Below are positions 7,657 to 16,354 of a stretch of DNA of 44,486 nt, piece by piece. Source of the DNA: Caldifarciminota bacterium. Lineage in GTDB: Bacteria; Hydrothermota; Tepidihabitantia; SM23-42. The notes below the pieces were generated by a model. The model was given only the letters and a program-made list of their open reading frames with translations. It did not search any database and was not told where the DNA came from. The position numbers and the translations under genes are program-made. The DNA lies in assembly GCA_016936155.1 (NCBI GenBank), contig JAFGPO010000132.1, positions 1 to 44,486 on the forward strand. The letters are read 5' to 3'. The first letter of the stretch is position 1, and each line of letters starts with the position of its first letter.

Positions 7657-9255
7657 ATGAGAAATGTAGTGATCCTCGCATTATTGGTTTCATTGGTGAG
7701 TGGCGCTGTAATCAAAGATTTAGTGGTCGTTCCTGAGGGAGTAAACACACAACTTACAATAGTTGCCGATGCGCCATTTGTGGCAAATTCATTTACCTTA
7801 AAGAATCCTCCGCGGATCGTTATCGATTGTTCAGGAGTTTCCAGCCCGCTCGTTGGCGGAAAATACGCTGTCAATCGTGGGGGAATACGCGAGATTACAG
7901 TTACCGGATTCACTGAACAGACTAATCTGATCCGTATCGTGGGCGAACTGCAGAGCGACTATTCCTACTTAACGCTCACTGAAGACAATAATTTTGTGGT
8001 TACGCTCCTCAGCGGCCTGGTATCACCTTTCCCGGAGTGGCATGCAACCGCGGCGGACGTCCTCGCGCCAACAGGGACAGAACCTGGTGCGCCGGTCCCG
8101 ACACCCCGGCCTGCAGGCACTGCGACTGGCGGACGTCCGATATCGTTCAATCTTGAAGACGCGCCGATCATCAGTGTCTTGAGGCTCATCGCCGAATACG
8201 TTGGTGTGAACATCGTTGCCGGCAAGGATGTCACGGGTACGGTTACAGTACGTTTGCACAATGTCCCCTGGCGTCAGGCCCTGGAAATAATCCTCAAAGC
8301 CTCAGGGTATGCCTACCGTGAAGATCCGGGCGTTATCAGAGTGGACACGGCTGAAAATCTCGATAAACAGGATTACGATCTTCCACATGCATCTAAAATC
8401 TACAAACTTGAATTTGCTGAACCATCAAAGATGCTCGATAAGATCGACGCTATGCTGTCACCAAAAGGCAAAGCCAATGTCGATGTCCGCACTAATTCGA
8501 TCGTGGTGACTGATGTCGAGCCGATCCATCAGAAGATCGAACGGCTTGTAAAGATCCTTGATACCCCGACTCCGCAGGTCGAAATCATGGCAAAGGTCGT
8601 GGATATGGATATGTCAATTTCACAGGGATTGGGTATCGACTGGACGCTCCAGGGTTTGTCGAGCCGTATCCTCTCCGCGGACGTAAACAGTAACATAGAA
8701 CCACAGATCCTTGGGTACGGCGAGATCAATATTGCAACGGTCCCGTCGCTTGCCCAACTGAATGCCACGATCACGATGCTCGAAGAAAACGGCAAGGCAC
8801 AAACGATATCGTCACCGCGTATCACGGCGGTCGATAATCAGGAAGCGAGCATCCTCGGTGGTCAACGTTTTGGTATTCCGACCAGAGATATCTCGGGGAA
8901 TACGGTCATCCAGTTCTACACCGTAGGTACAAAATTGGAAGTCACGCCGCATATCAACTCCCTGGAAGAGATCACCATGGAGATCCATGCCGAGGTCAGT
9001 GAATTGGACCGCGCGTCCGCCCTGGCTGGTCGTCCGATCATAACAACGTCCGAGGCTGACTCCAAGGTCCTGGTCGATGATGGGAACACCGTGATCATTG
9101 GTGGTTTCATACGGAAAAAGGAAACAAAAAATGTACGCGGGATCCCCTTGCTAAAGGACATCCCGATACTCGGTGCCCTGTTCCGTGAAACGACCAAAAC
9201 CGTTGAGGACCGAGAACTTCTGATCTTCATCACTCCTACGATTATTAAATCATAG
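7657..9255 (+). CDS. pilQ: Type IV pilus secretin PilQ
   Basis: A 532-residue outer-membrane secretin through which the pilus (and possibly DNA in transformation) passes. Order: signal peptide (about 1-17); one AMIN domain (about 20-117) that normally binds peptidoglycan; a Pro/Thr-rich linker (135-160); STN/N0 domain (162-231); one N1 domain (247-302); and the secretin homology domain (305-530) with the signature VRGIPLLKDIPILGALF at 493-509. It is shorter than proteobacterial PilQ because only one AMIN and one N1 domain are present. SD AAAGGAGG is 6 nt before the ATG. Last gene of the pil operon; no pilotin gene is visible. Confidence 0.96.
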   Translation: MRNVVILALLVSLVSGAVIKDLVVVPEGVNTQLTIVADAPFVANSFTLKNPPRIVIDCSGVSSPLVGGKYAVNRGGIREITVTGFTEQTNLIRIVGELQSDYSYLTLTEDNNFVVTLLSGLVSPFPEWHATAADVLAPTGTEPGAPVPTPRPAGTATGGRPISFNLEDAPIISVLRLIAEYVGVNIVAGKDVTGTVTVRLHNVPWRQALEIILKASGYAYREDPGVIRVDTAENLDKQDYDLPHASKIYKLEFAEPSKMLDKIDAMLSPKGKANVDVRTNSIVVTDVEPIHQKIERLVKILDTPTPQVEIMAKVVDMDMSISQGLGIDWTLQGLSSRILSADVNSNIEPQILGYGEINIATVPSLAQLNATITMLEENGKAQTISSPRITAVDNQEASILGGQRFGIPTRDISGNTVIQFYTVGTKLEVTPHINSLEEITMEIHAEVSELDRASALAGRPIITTSEADSKVLVDDGNTVIIGGFIRKKETKNVRGIPLLKDIPILGALFRETTKTVEDRELLIFITPTIIKS

Positions 9256-9318
9256 GGATGAACTGACCAGAACGTTCGAATCTGCATATACGGATAAAAC
9301 GCTGTTTGTTGGTCATGA

Positions 9319-9861
9319 ATGAGGATCATCGGAGGTAATAAAAAAGGTAAACGCATCCTTGTTGCCAGAAAAGGTATCCGACCAACAAAAGGACTTGTTC
9401 GCGAAGCGATCTTACAAGTAATCCAGGAAAAGATCCAGAGTGCCCAGATCCTCGATATTTTTGCGGGGAGCGGGGCACTCGGTCTTGAAGCGCTTTCGCG
9501 CGGCGCTTCCGGGTGTGTGTTCATCGAACGCGTTCCCACGGTCCTCTATAAGAACATTAAAAATATCGCTTACGATAAGGATACGACCGTAATCCGTGAA
9601 AATTACACCACGGCGCTCAAACGACTACAAGGAAAGCGCTTCGCAGTGATCTTTCTCGATCCACCCTATGCCAGAAAGTATGTGGAGCGAACGATCACGC
9701 TGATCGCTACATGCGCACTTCTTGAACCACATGGCATTGTGGTCGTCGAACACGATCCACATGAGCAATTTTCGTTGCCGGATGGATTCGAACTCTTCAA
9801 GCACAAACGTTATGGTGACACTGCAGTCACGTACCTGGTACGAAAGGAGGTATATGGGTAG
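9319..9861 (+). CDS. rsmD: 16S rRNA (guanine(966)-N(2))-methyltransferase
   Basis: A 180-residue Rossmann methyltransferase. SAM-binding motif I is LDIFAGSGALGLEALSRGA (45-63) and the N-methylation motif IV is DPPY (114-117). The N-terminus MRIIGG is characteristic of RsmD. It methylates G966 of 16S rRNA during 30S assembly. No clear SD; it begins 63 nt after pilQ. Its 3' end overlaps coaD by 8 nt, the widespread rsmD-coaD pairing. Confidence 0.94.
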   Translation: MRIIGGNKKGKRILVARKGIRPTKGLVREAILQVIQEKIQSAQILDIFAGSGALGLEALSRGASGCVFIERVPTVLYKNIKNIAYDKDTTVIRENYTTALKRLQGKRFAVIFLDPPYARKYVERTITLIATCALLEPHGIVVVEHDPHEQFSLPDGFELFKHKRYGDTAVTYLVRKEVYG

Positions 9862-10378
9862 CACGGATAAGAAAAAGGCTATCTATGCGGGGACATTCGA
9901 TCCCATCACATACGGACATATCGATGTGCTCACACGTGCCGCAAAGATCTTCGATCAGATCATCATTGGCGTTGCTGCCCGGCCAAAGGAAACGCTCTTC
10001 AACCACGCCGAGCGCACCCGGATGGTTCGATCGGTCTTCGTGCATAATAAAGCCGTGCAGGTCGAGGGATTCTCCTCTTTACTTGTTGATTTTGCCCGCC
10101 GGTGTCAGGCAAAAACGATAATCCGCGGCATTCGCGCGGTATCTGACTTCGACTATGAACTTCAGCTCACGCTCATGAATCGAAAACTCGCGCCGGATAT
10201 TGAAACAGTGTTCCTCATGCCGTCCGAGAAATTCATTTTCATCAGTTCGTCGCTTGTTAAGGAGATCGCGACACTGGGCGGCGACATTTCCCACCTGGTC
10301 CCGGATCCAGTCGCATACGAATTGCTGAAAAAATTGCGCCGCACACGCGTCGCACACCGAAGATCAACGAAGTCTTGA
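9854..10378 (+). CDS. coaD: Phosphopantetheine adenylyltransferase
   Basis: A 174-residue nucleotidyltransferase that adds AMP to 4'-phosphopantetheine in coenzyme A synthesis. The T/HxGH motif is TYGH (19-22) inside AGTFDPITYGHIDVL, the RGIR motif is at 91-94, and the ISSTxVRE-like motif is ISSSLVKE (130-137). ATG 9854 is chosen because the SD AAAGGAGG at 9843-9850 immediately precedes it and it gives the usual family length. Overlaps rsmD by 8 nt. Confidence 0.95.
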   Translation: MGSTDKKKAIYAGTFDPITYGHIDVLTRAAKIFDQIIIGVAARPKETLFNHAERTRMVRSVFVHNKAVQVEGFSSLLVDFARRCQAKTIIRGIRAVSDFDYELQLTLMNRKLAPDIETVFLMPSEKFIFISSSLVKEIATLGGDISHLVPDPVAYELLKKLRRTRVAHRRSTKS

Positions 10379-10420
10379 TTTATTGCTTGATCTGTGTAAA
10401 GTTGATATAGAGGAGATCAT

Positions 10421-10954
10421 ATGAACAGAATTTATCTTATAATCGTACTCATGCTGGCATGGGTTGCTGCGTTTGCTGACGAACCTGCGCATGAGCCGAA
10501 GCATGCTGTCGAGTCTATCGTGTTTGACTTCATTAAAGATCTAAAGAGCGACGTGTATGATGAAAATATTTTTTTCTTCCAGTCTGATACAGAACTCGCC
10601 AAAGAAGACCGGATCTACTATTTCCGGCGCCTGGAGACGTTCGTCCGCAACAACACGTGGGACCTGTATTTCACTGCGGTAGATATCTATGATGGAGAAG
10701 AGGATATTGCCGATGTCATTCTGAAAGCAGCATCCGGGGATATCGTCATTTTCATTGTTGCGTATTGGTATGACACCAAACGATGGGAACTCGATGGGTA
10801 TGAGTTCCCTGGATTGACCTATGACCGCCCTGAAGAACAATCCTATGAGGACTATGTGGATGAGATCGTTGAAAATGCAAAAAGTTATGGCGTGCCCTAC
10901 GCACAACGCAAAACGATAACCGACATGGGAACATATTATATCGAGTACAAGTAG
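10421..10954 (+). CDS. Secreted hypothetical protein
   Basis: A 177-residue protein with a clear signal peptide (MNRIYLIIVLMLAWVAAFADE, cleavage likely near residue 19). The mature part is acidic and aromatic-rich (IYYFRRLETF, AYWYDTKRWELDGYEFPG). I do not recognise a family. AGGAGA precedes the ATG at correct spacing and a strong terminator follows, so it ends the rsmD-coaD unit or is transcribed alone. Probably periplasmic. Confidence 0.8.
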   Translation: MNRIYLIIVLMLAWVAAFADEPAHEPKHAVESIVFDFIKDLKSDVYDENIFFFQSDTELAKEDRIYYFRRLETFVRNNTWDLYFTAVDIYDGEEDIADVILKAASGDIVIFIVAYWYDTKRWELDGYEFPGLTYDRPEEQSYEDYVDEIVENAKSYGVPYAQRKTITDMGTYYIEYK

Positions 10955-10972
10955 TTGCGTCATAATTACGGT

Positions 10973-11008
10973 AAACCCCTGCCTGCAAAAGCAGGGGTTT
11001 TGCTTTTT
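10973..11008 (+). terminator. Rho-independent terminator
   Basis: A perfect 10-bp stem, AAACCCCTGC (10973-10982) with GCAGGGGTTT (10991-11000), an 8-nt loop, then TGCTTTTT. It ends the transcript of the secreted hypothetical gene, 7 nt before the -35 box of the obg promoter. Confidence 0.93.
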
Positions 11009-11014
11009 AGCAGG

Positions 11015-11043
11015 TTGACGCACTGGTCCATCTATTGTATAAT
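11015..11043 (+). promoter_or_regulatory. Promoter of obg, predicted leaderless
   Basis: TTGACG (11015-11020), 17-nt spacer, TATAAT (11038-11043). Only 7 nt separate the -10 box from the obg ATG at 11051, so transcription should begin at or next to the A of the start codon. No Shine-Dalgarno sequence exists in that gap. Confidence 0.85.
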
Positions 11044-11050
11044 CACCCTT

Positions 11051-11995
11051 ATGAAATTCGTCGATGAAGCCACAATATATGTTACCGCCGGTCGGGGCGG
11101 AGATGGATGTGTCTCATTCCGCCGGGAAAAATTCGTTCCGCGGGGAGGACCGGACGGTGGTGATGGTGGCGACGGCGGATCGATACACCTTATGGGGAAA
11201 AAAGAATTGCACACCCTTATCGATCTGAAGATAAAACCCCATTATAAGGCAGAACGCGGCATGCACGGTCAGGGAAAGAATCGTCACGGGAAAACCGGCA
11301 AGGATGTGTATATATATGTACCGACCGGAACGATCGTTCGCGATAACGGCCAGACCATCGGTGAGGTCATGCAAAATGGTGAAACGCTCATCCTCGCACG
11401 CGGCGGTAAAGGCGGCCGCGGCAACGCACACTTTGCCTCTTCGACCAGACAAAGCCCCCGGCATGCAGAAAAAGGCCTGGAGGGCGAGGACCGAACGCTC
11501 GTCCTTGAGCTGAAATTAATCTCGGACATCGGCCTCATCGGACTGCCGAACGCCGGCAAATCAACGCTTCTTAGCGCACTTACGAATGCTCGTCCCAAGA
11601 TCGGGGATTATCCGTTCACGACGCTCAGCCCCAATCTTGGTGTCTTGAAAGGCCGGGACCGGCGTATTGTCATCGCGGACATGCCCGGAATCATCGCTGG
11701 GGCACATGTCGGGAAGGGACTCGGCCTGACCTTTCTCCGTCATATAGAACGAACAAGAACGATTGTCTTTGTCATTGATATTGCCGTACCGGATCCTTTA
11801 CAGCACTACCAACAACTCGTCGATGAATTCTCACACTACAGTACGAACCTGGTGAAAAAACCACGGATCGTGGTTTTCAACAAGATCGATCTTCTGGATA
11901 CTGAGCAAACGTACGATCTTTCCGAACCGACCTTTTATGTATCAGCCGTGACCGGCGAAGGCATTGATGCTCTTGCCGAATATCTCCGTGTATGA
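11051..11995 (+). CDS. obg: GTPase Obg/CgtA
   Basis: A 314-residue ribosome-associated GTPase acting in 50S assembly and stress control. The glycine-rich Obg fold occupies residues 1-158. The G domain has the P-loop GLPNAGKS (164-171), the switch II DMPG (210-213) and NKID (277-280). The extra C-terminal OCT domain of some Obg proteins is absent; the protein ends soon after the G5 region. ATG 11051 gives the family-typical start MKFVDEATI; upstream in-frame starts would run through the terminator and promoter. Predicted leaderless mRNA. The stop overlaps the next ATG (ATGA). Confidence 0.95.
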   Translation: MKFVDEATIYVTAGRGGDGCVSFRREKFVPRGGPDGGDGGDGGSIHLMGKKELHTLIDLKIKPHYKAERGMHGQGKNRHGKTGKDVYIYVPTGTIVRDNGQTIGEVMQNGETLILARGGKGGRGNAHFASSTRQSPRHAEKGLEGEDRTLVLELKLISDIGLIGLPNAGKSTLLSALTNARPKIGDYPFTTLSPNLGVLKGRDRRIVIADMPGIIAGAHVGKGLGLTFLRHIERTRTIVFVIDIAVPDPLQHYQQLVDEFSHYSTNLVKKPRIVVFNKIDLLDTEQTYDLSEPTFYVSAVTGEGIDALAEYLRV

Positions 11996-12507
11996 AGATT
12001 CGGTTCAAGCAAGATCGACGGACGATACTCCAGATCCTCAAGAGCGCAAATATGAAGCGAAAGATCCGTGTCCTCGATAAAATGAACGGTGTTAATGAGC
12101 GCGATAGCATTAATATTTTGCTCAAGGTGCTTGAGGATGAATCATGGATACTGCGGGAAAAAGCCGCCCACAAGATCACCCAGTATGGCTCAAGGGTCGT
12201 AGGGCGACTCGAACGCCTTCTGATACGCGGATATTGGTATACCCGCGCGGCCGCTTGTCTGGCATTGGGAGAGATCGGGAACGCGCGATCGATCCCCGCC
12301 ATCGTCGATGTACTCCTGCGTGATGACAATCCGACCGTGATCAAAGAAGCCTCGCGCGCGCTCGTCAGAATCGCGCAGAACCATCCCGAGGCATACACCG
12401 AGGCCTTTCATGACCTCAACGTATCAAAACCCGATCATGACCGTATCCGGGAATCGATCCACGCAGCGATGAAAAATCAGCATCGTCCCGGGAATGATAA
12501 TGAGTGA
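11992..12507 (+). CDS. HEAT-repeat protein
   Basis: A 171-residue all-helical protein with HEAT/PBS-lyase-type repeats, for example ILREKAAHKITQYG, YTRAAACLALGEIG and VIKEASRALVRIA (about residues 50-125). Such repeats normally serve as protein-binding scaffolds. There is no signal peptide, so it is cytoplasmic. It overlaps obg by 4 nt and dprA by 8 nt, so it is co-translated with both. The partner is unknown; a role with Obg or DprA is only suggested by position. Confidence 0.82.
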   Translation: MKIRFKQDRRTILQILKSANMKRKIRVLDKMNGVNERDSINILLKVLEDESWILREKAAHKITQYGSRVVGRLERLLIRGYWYTRAAACLALGEIGNARSIPAIVDVLLRDDNPTVIKEASRALVRIAQNHPEAYTEAFHDLNVSKPDHDRIRESIHAAMKNQHRPGNDNE

Positions 12508-13582
12508 TCTTCACGATTTTATCGATCTCCTTTCGATAAAAAAAATGACCGAACGCAGGCTCTACGATCTCCTTGAGCGTTATCAATCACCGGAACGCAT
12601 CAAGCGTGCTTCAGGACCCGAGCTTGCCGCGCTGGTCGGACCTGACTGCGCCCGCAGTATCACATCTCTGCGCGTTACTGAAGAAGTCGAACGTGCCTAT
12701 GAGATCGCAGACCGATGCGCCATCTCTGTCGTGCCCTACTATGCTTCGGGATACCCTTGCTGGCTCAGAACGATCCCCGATTTCCCGCCTGTCCTGTTCG
12801 CGCGCGGCGCGATCCTGCCCGATGACGAAACGGCTCTCGCGATCATCGGAACGCGCGGGGCTACGGTGTATGGTAAGAATATCGCTGAGCAGTTTGCAGC
12901 TGAGTTCGTTGCTGCGGGAGCGACGATCATTAGCGGCATGGCACGGGGTATTGATACAGTCGCTCACGCATCAGCCCTTAAACATGGCGGCCGCACGATC
13001 GCGGTGCTGGGATGCGGAGTGGACCGGTGTTATCCACCGGAGAACCGCGATCTCATGAAACGGATCATAGAACACGGCGCGGTGATCTCGGAGTTTGCGA
13101 TCTCCACTCCTCCCCTTGCCCAGAACTTCCCAAAACGCAATCGTATTGTTTCCGGACTCGCAAAAGCGGTGATCGCGATCGAAGCGAAAGAAAAAAGCGG
13201 TGTCATGAACACGGTGAACTGGGCTGCCAGTCAAAACAAGGATGTTTATGCAATACCGGGGAATATCTATTCCAAAACCTCATCCGGCACGAATCGACTG
13301 ATCAAAGAAGGTGCGATCCCTGTAACATCAGCGCAAGAGGTGTTAGAGCTCTGCGGGTTCGATCCCCAGCACCGCGAAAAGAGCGTTCACGATGTGAACC
13401 TCGATGAAGCTGAACGCATGATATGGCAGAACCTTACCCACGAACCAATATACCTTGATGTCCTTTCGGAATCCATTAATCAACCGACCGGCATGATCCT
13501 TAATACCCTGCTGGCGCTTGAATTGAAAGGTTTGGTAAAGCAACTGCCCGGCATGATGTTCGTTAAAACGTTCAATAAATGA
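12500..13582 (+). CDS. dprA: DNA processing protein DprA (Smf)
   Basis: A 360-residue protein that loads RecA on incoming single-stranded DNA during natural transformation. An N-terminal SAM/HhH-like region (1-70) is followed by the Rossmann DprA fold with AIIGTRGATVYG, IISGMARGIDTVAHASAL and NFPKRNRIVSGLAKAVIAIEAKEKSG, and a C-terminal winged-helix (DML1-like) region (about 300-360). The in-frame ATG at 12494 lies one base after a GGGA; I prefer ATG 12500, which gives it a usable spacing. Supports competence together with the pil genes elsewhere in the window. Confidence 0.95.
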   Translation: MSDLHDFIDLLSIKKMTERRLYDLLERYQSPERIKRASGPELAALVGPDCARSITSLRVTEEVERAYEIADRCAISVVPYYASGYPCWLRTIPDFPPVLFARGAILPDDETALAIIGTRGATVYGKNIAEQFAAEFVAAGATIISGMARGIDTVAHASALKHGGRTIAVLGCGVDRCYPPENRDLMKRIIEHGAVISEFAISTPPLAQNFPKRNRIVSGLAKAVIAIEAKEKSGVMNTVNWAASQNKDVYAIPGNIYSKTSSGTNRLIKEGAIPVTSAQEVLELCGFDPQHREKSVHDVNLDEAERMIWQNLTHEPIYLDVLSESINQPTGMILNTLLALELKGLVKQLPGMMFVKTFNK

Positions 13583-13626
13583 ACGTACGTATGGCGAATA
13601 GAGGATATAAAACTGGAAATCGGTGA

Positions 13627-14868
13627 TTATGTTCCTGTTTTCCAGGATGATAAATATTTCTTCTGCTCAGCAGTCAGCCGGTCTATCTTTATACCCATCG
13701 ATCGCAGTTTCAACCGGGCGATCCGTTCATCGATCGCGACCGGCAGATTGTACACGATATGCTTCAGTCGAGTGGTTTGCAATAAGTACTCGGCGGCAAG
13801 GGCTTGATTTGCAAAAGACAGGTCCATGACCATTGCTGGATGCCCTTCCGCCGCCGTGAGATTGACCAAACGTCCTTCAGACAACAAGTACACTCGCCGA
13901 CCATTGCGTAGGGTATGCTCCAGACAGAGCGGACGGATCGCTCGTTTTTTCTTGCTCAAACGTGCGAGCGCCTTCTTATCGATCTCGACATCAAAATGAC
14001 CGGAATTCCCGACAAGAGCTCCATCCTTCATCCGGCGGATATGCTCTCCACGAATCACATTGATATCCCCGGTCACGGTAATGAACACATCACCGACCTT
14101 TGCCGCGTCCGCCATCGGCATGACTGTATATCCATCCATACGTGCTTCGAGCGCTTTGACCGGATCCACTTCAGTCACGATCACATTCGCACCCATACCT
14201 TTTGCGCGCAGCGCAAGACCACGGCCGCACCATCCGTAACCAGCAACGACGAAATTACAGCCGCTGATCAGAATATTCGTTGCCCGCAGGATACCATCAA
14301 TGGTCGATTGACCGGTGCCGTAGCGGTTATCGAACAGGTGTTTTGTCAAAGAATCATTTACCGCGATGATTGGAAACCGCAGTACGTTGTCACGCTCCAT
14401 TTGCTTCAGACGGACCACTCCGGTCGTAGTCTCTTCAGTACCGCCGCGCACGCCTTTGATGCGCTTTCGGTGCACTGTCGAAATAAGGTCTGCCCCATCG
14501 TCGATAACGATCTCCGGACGGTTCTTGAGAACCTGAGCCATGTTCGCGTAGTACTCTCTGCGCGATTCGCCGTTGCACGCAAATACCCCTATGCCCTTCA
14601 GCGCCAGGGCAGCAGCAACATCATCCTGTGTCGACAGAGGGTTGGACGCGGTCAGGAAGACACTCGCCCCACCAGCCTTTAACGTATACATCAGGTTAGC
14701 TGTTTCAGTCGTAACATGAAGGCAACACCCGATGCGGCAACCCTTGAACGGCTTCTCCTTTTTAAAGCGTTCCCGTATGAGCCTGAGTACCGGCATTTTG
14801 GACTCGGCCCATTCAATCCGCAGATCACCCTGTGAAGCACGTTTAGTATCCTTGACCCGGTATTTCAT
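13627..14868 (-). CDS. ahcY: S-adenosylhomocysteine hydrolase (short type)
   Basis: A 413-residue NAD-dependent enzyme splitting S-adenosylhomocysteine (or S-inosylhomocysteine) into homocysteine and nucleoside. Key parts: substrate site [29 protein letters not shown] with catalytic Lys and Asp/Asn, the NAD-binding [10 protein letters not shown], and HFDVEID. The insertion and the C-terminal HYRY tail of mammalian/proteobacterial enzymes are missing; the end ([12 protein letters not shown]) matches archaeal and thermophile forms. Its start is preceded by AAAGGAG. It lies downstream of metK on the same strand, so both belong to the SAM cycle. The archaeal-like form raises the possibility of S-inosylhomocysteine as substrate. 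Confidence 0.94.
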   Translation of the reverse strand: MKYRVKDTKRASQGDLRIEWAESKMPVLRLIRERFKKEKPFKGCRIGCCLHVTTETANLMYTLKAGGASVFLTASNPLSTQDDVAAALALKGIGVFACNGESRREYYANMAQVLKNRPEIVIDDGADLISTVHRKRIKGVRGGTEETTTGVVRLKQMERDNVLRFPIIAVNDSLTKHLFDNRYGTGQSTIDGILRATNILISGCNFVVAGYGWCGRGLALRAKGMGANVIVTEVDPVKALEARMDGYTVMPMADAAKVGDVFITVTGDINVIRGEHIRRMKDGALVGNSGHFDVEIDKKALARLSKKKRAIRPLCLEHTLRNGRRVYLLSEGRLVNLTAAEGHPAMVMDLSFANQALAAEYLLQTTRLKHIVYNLPVAIDERIARLKLRSMGIKIDRLTAEQKKYLSSWKTGT

Positions 14869-14949
14869 AATACTCCTTTCATTCCATTAAATAATCGTAG
14901 AGAATGCGTCCTGTACTACGAGCCAACAATGCAAAAGCGGTGTGTAACC

Positions 14950-16092
14950 TTACAGACCTGCTTCCCGTTTGATCGCATCGACCATATCACAAATTTCCCA
15001 GGAAAAACCTTCTTCTTCACGTCCAAAGTGCCCGTAACACGCGGTACGTTTGTATATCGGTCTACGGAGATTCAATTTGTCGATGATCCCCTGCGGTGTG
15101 AAGTCAAACAGTTTTTTGAGGATCGTGATGATCTTTGCCTCATCGATCTTTCCCGTGCCGAAGGTTGTAGCATTTATGGACATAGGTTCGGCAACACCGA
15201 TCGCATAGGACAGAGCTACTTCGACTTTGTCACACACCCCTGCAGCAACGAGATTCTTTGCGACATATCTGCACATATAGGATGCCGAACGGTCGACTTT
15301 GGTCGGATCCTTGCCTGAAAAGCACCCTCCGCCATGATGACCGATACCTCCATAGGTATCAACCATGATCTTACGTCCGGTAATTCCGGTGTCTCCCTGA
15401 GGCCCGCCGATTACGAAGCGTCCGGTCGGATTCACCAGCATCCTCGTTTTATCATCTATCAATTCTTTTGGCACGATCTCATGGATAACATATTTTTTGA
15501 CATCCTCATGCAACTTCTCATTACTGACATCAACATGGTGCTGCGCAGAGATCAGTATAGAATCGATCCGGACCGGCTTCAGACCATCATATTCAACGGT
15601 GACCTGAGATTTTCCATCGGGATGCAGGTACCCAACGACATTGGTCTTACGGATCTCAGTAAGCCGTCGGACCAGCCGATGAGCCAGCAATATTGGCAAG
15701 GGCATCAGTTCTGACGTTTCATTCGTCGCATACCCGTACATCATACCCTGATCACCGGCTCCACCGATATCCACGCCCATGGCGATATCCTTGGATTGTT
15801 CCTGGATCGCGCTCACGACTGAACACGTTTCGGCATCGATCCCCATATCGGTATCCGTGTATCCGATCTCGTACAGCAACGCACGGACGATATCCGCGAT
15901 CGAAACGTAGCAGGCAGTGGATATCTCACCAGCAACGAAAATAAGTCCCCGGGTCGCCAGTGTTTCCAAGGCGACACGGCCAAAAGGATCCTTTTCCATT
16001 ATCGAATCCAGCACGGCATCGGACACTTGGTCGCATACCTTATCTGGATGGCCTTCGGTAACTGATTCTGAAGTGATATGATATCGTCCCAT
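14950..16092 (-). CDS. metK: S-adenosylmethionine synthetase
   Basis: A 380-residue enzyme making SAM from methionine and ATP. Motifs: [13 protein letters not shown] at the N-terminus, the [12 protein letters not shown] loop and [17 protein letters not shown] chose ATG 16092 because AAAGGAGG lies 5 nt upstream; the earlier in-frame TTG (16107) overlaps the SD. A promoter with a normal short leader lies at 16110-16137. Followed by ahcY, 81 nt downstream, giving a SAM synthesis/recycling unit. No SAM riboswitch could fit in the very short leader. Confidence 0.96.
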   Translation of the reverse strand: MGRYHITSESVTEGHPDKVCDQVSDAVLDSIMEKDPFGRVALETLATRGLIFVAGEISTACYVSIADIVRALLYEIGYTDTDMGIDAETCSVVSAIQEQSKDIAMGVDIGGAGDQGMMYGYATNETSELMPLPILLAHRLVRRLTEIRKTNVVGYLHPDGKSQVTVEYDGLKPVRIDSILISAQHHVDVSNEKLHEDVKKYVIHEIVPKELIDDKTRMLVNPTGRFVIGGPQGDTGITGRKIMVDTYGGIGHHGGGCFSGKDPTKVDRSASYMCRYVAKNLVAAGVCDKVEVALSYAIGVAEPMSINATTFGTGKIDEAKIITILKKLFDFTPQGIIDKLNLRRPIYKRTACYGHFGREEEGFSWEICDMVDAIKREAGL

Positions 16093-16109
16093 GTGCCTCC
16101 TTTTCAAGT

Positions 16110-16137
16110 ATTATATGTATATCCCCGTAAAAATCAA
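16110..16137 (-). promoter_or_regulatory. Promoter of metK-ahcY
   Basis: On the minus strand TTGATT (16137-16132), 16-nt spacer, TATAAT (16115-16110). Transcription would start about 10 nt before the metK SD. An 8-bp inverted repeat, CCGTAAAA (16125-16132) with TTTTACGG (16153-16160), spans the -35 region and could be an operator. Confidence 0.75.
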
Positions 16138-16235
16138 GCATCATAAACGTTCTTTTACGGCATCAGCACGGGCTTTCAAAAGCCCCGCGATCGATGTCAT
16201 TCAGTAGACAGTACACGATAGGGCAAAATGCGGGC

Positions 16236-16271
16236 AATCTGTGTAATCTTTCTGTTGTATCGCTGTAATCA
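16236..16271. repeat. TGTAATC repeat, copy 1
   Basis: A degenerate repeat with two TGTAATC words about 22 nt apart, closely similar to 27709-27740. Both copies lie a short distance upstream of a sigma70-type promoter (here 35 nt before the -35 box). It could be a dispersed repeat or a regulator site. Confidence 0.45.
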
Positions 16272-16305
16272 GAGATTTTTCGTCCTTAAAAATCTCCGTT
16301 TTTCA

Positions 16306-16333
16306 TTGACTTTTCACGCTTTACTCTTATAAT
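16306..16333 (+). promoter_or_regulatory. Promoter of TonB receptor operon
   Basis: TTGACT (16306-16311), 16-nt spacer, TATAAT (16328-16333). The ATG at 16355 is preceded by an AAGGAG SD, so this mRNA has a short normal leader. Confidence 0.82.
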
Positions 16334-16354
16334 AAACCAGAAGGAGACAAATAC

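Noticed and set aside
10375-10420. Promoter before the secreted hypothetical gene
   Set aside because: A TTGATT is present but no acceptable -10 box at 16-18 nt; evidence too weak to list.
13570-13586. CGTTCA/TGAACG hairpin as terminator after dprA
   Set aside because: Six-bp stem without a U-tract, overlapping the stop codon.
13915-14682. 255-aa plus-strand open frame opposite ahcY
   Set aside because: Antisense shadow; the His/Arg/Thr-rich translation has no domain and ahcY is well conserved over the same bases.
16093-16107. Upstream TTG start of metK
   Set aside because: It overlaps the Shine-Dalgarno sequence of the ATG at 16092 and adds residues not found in MetK.
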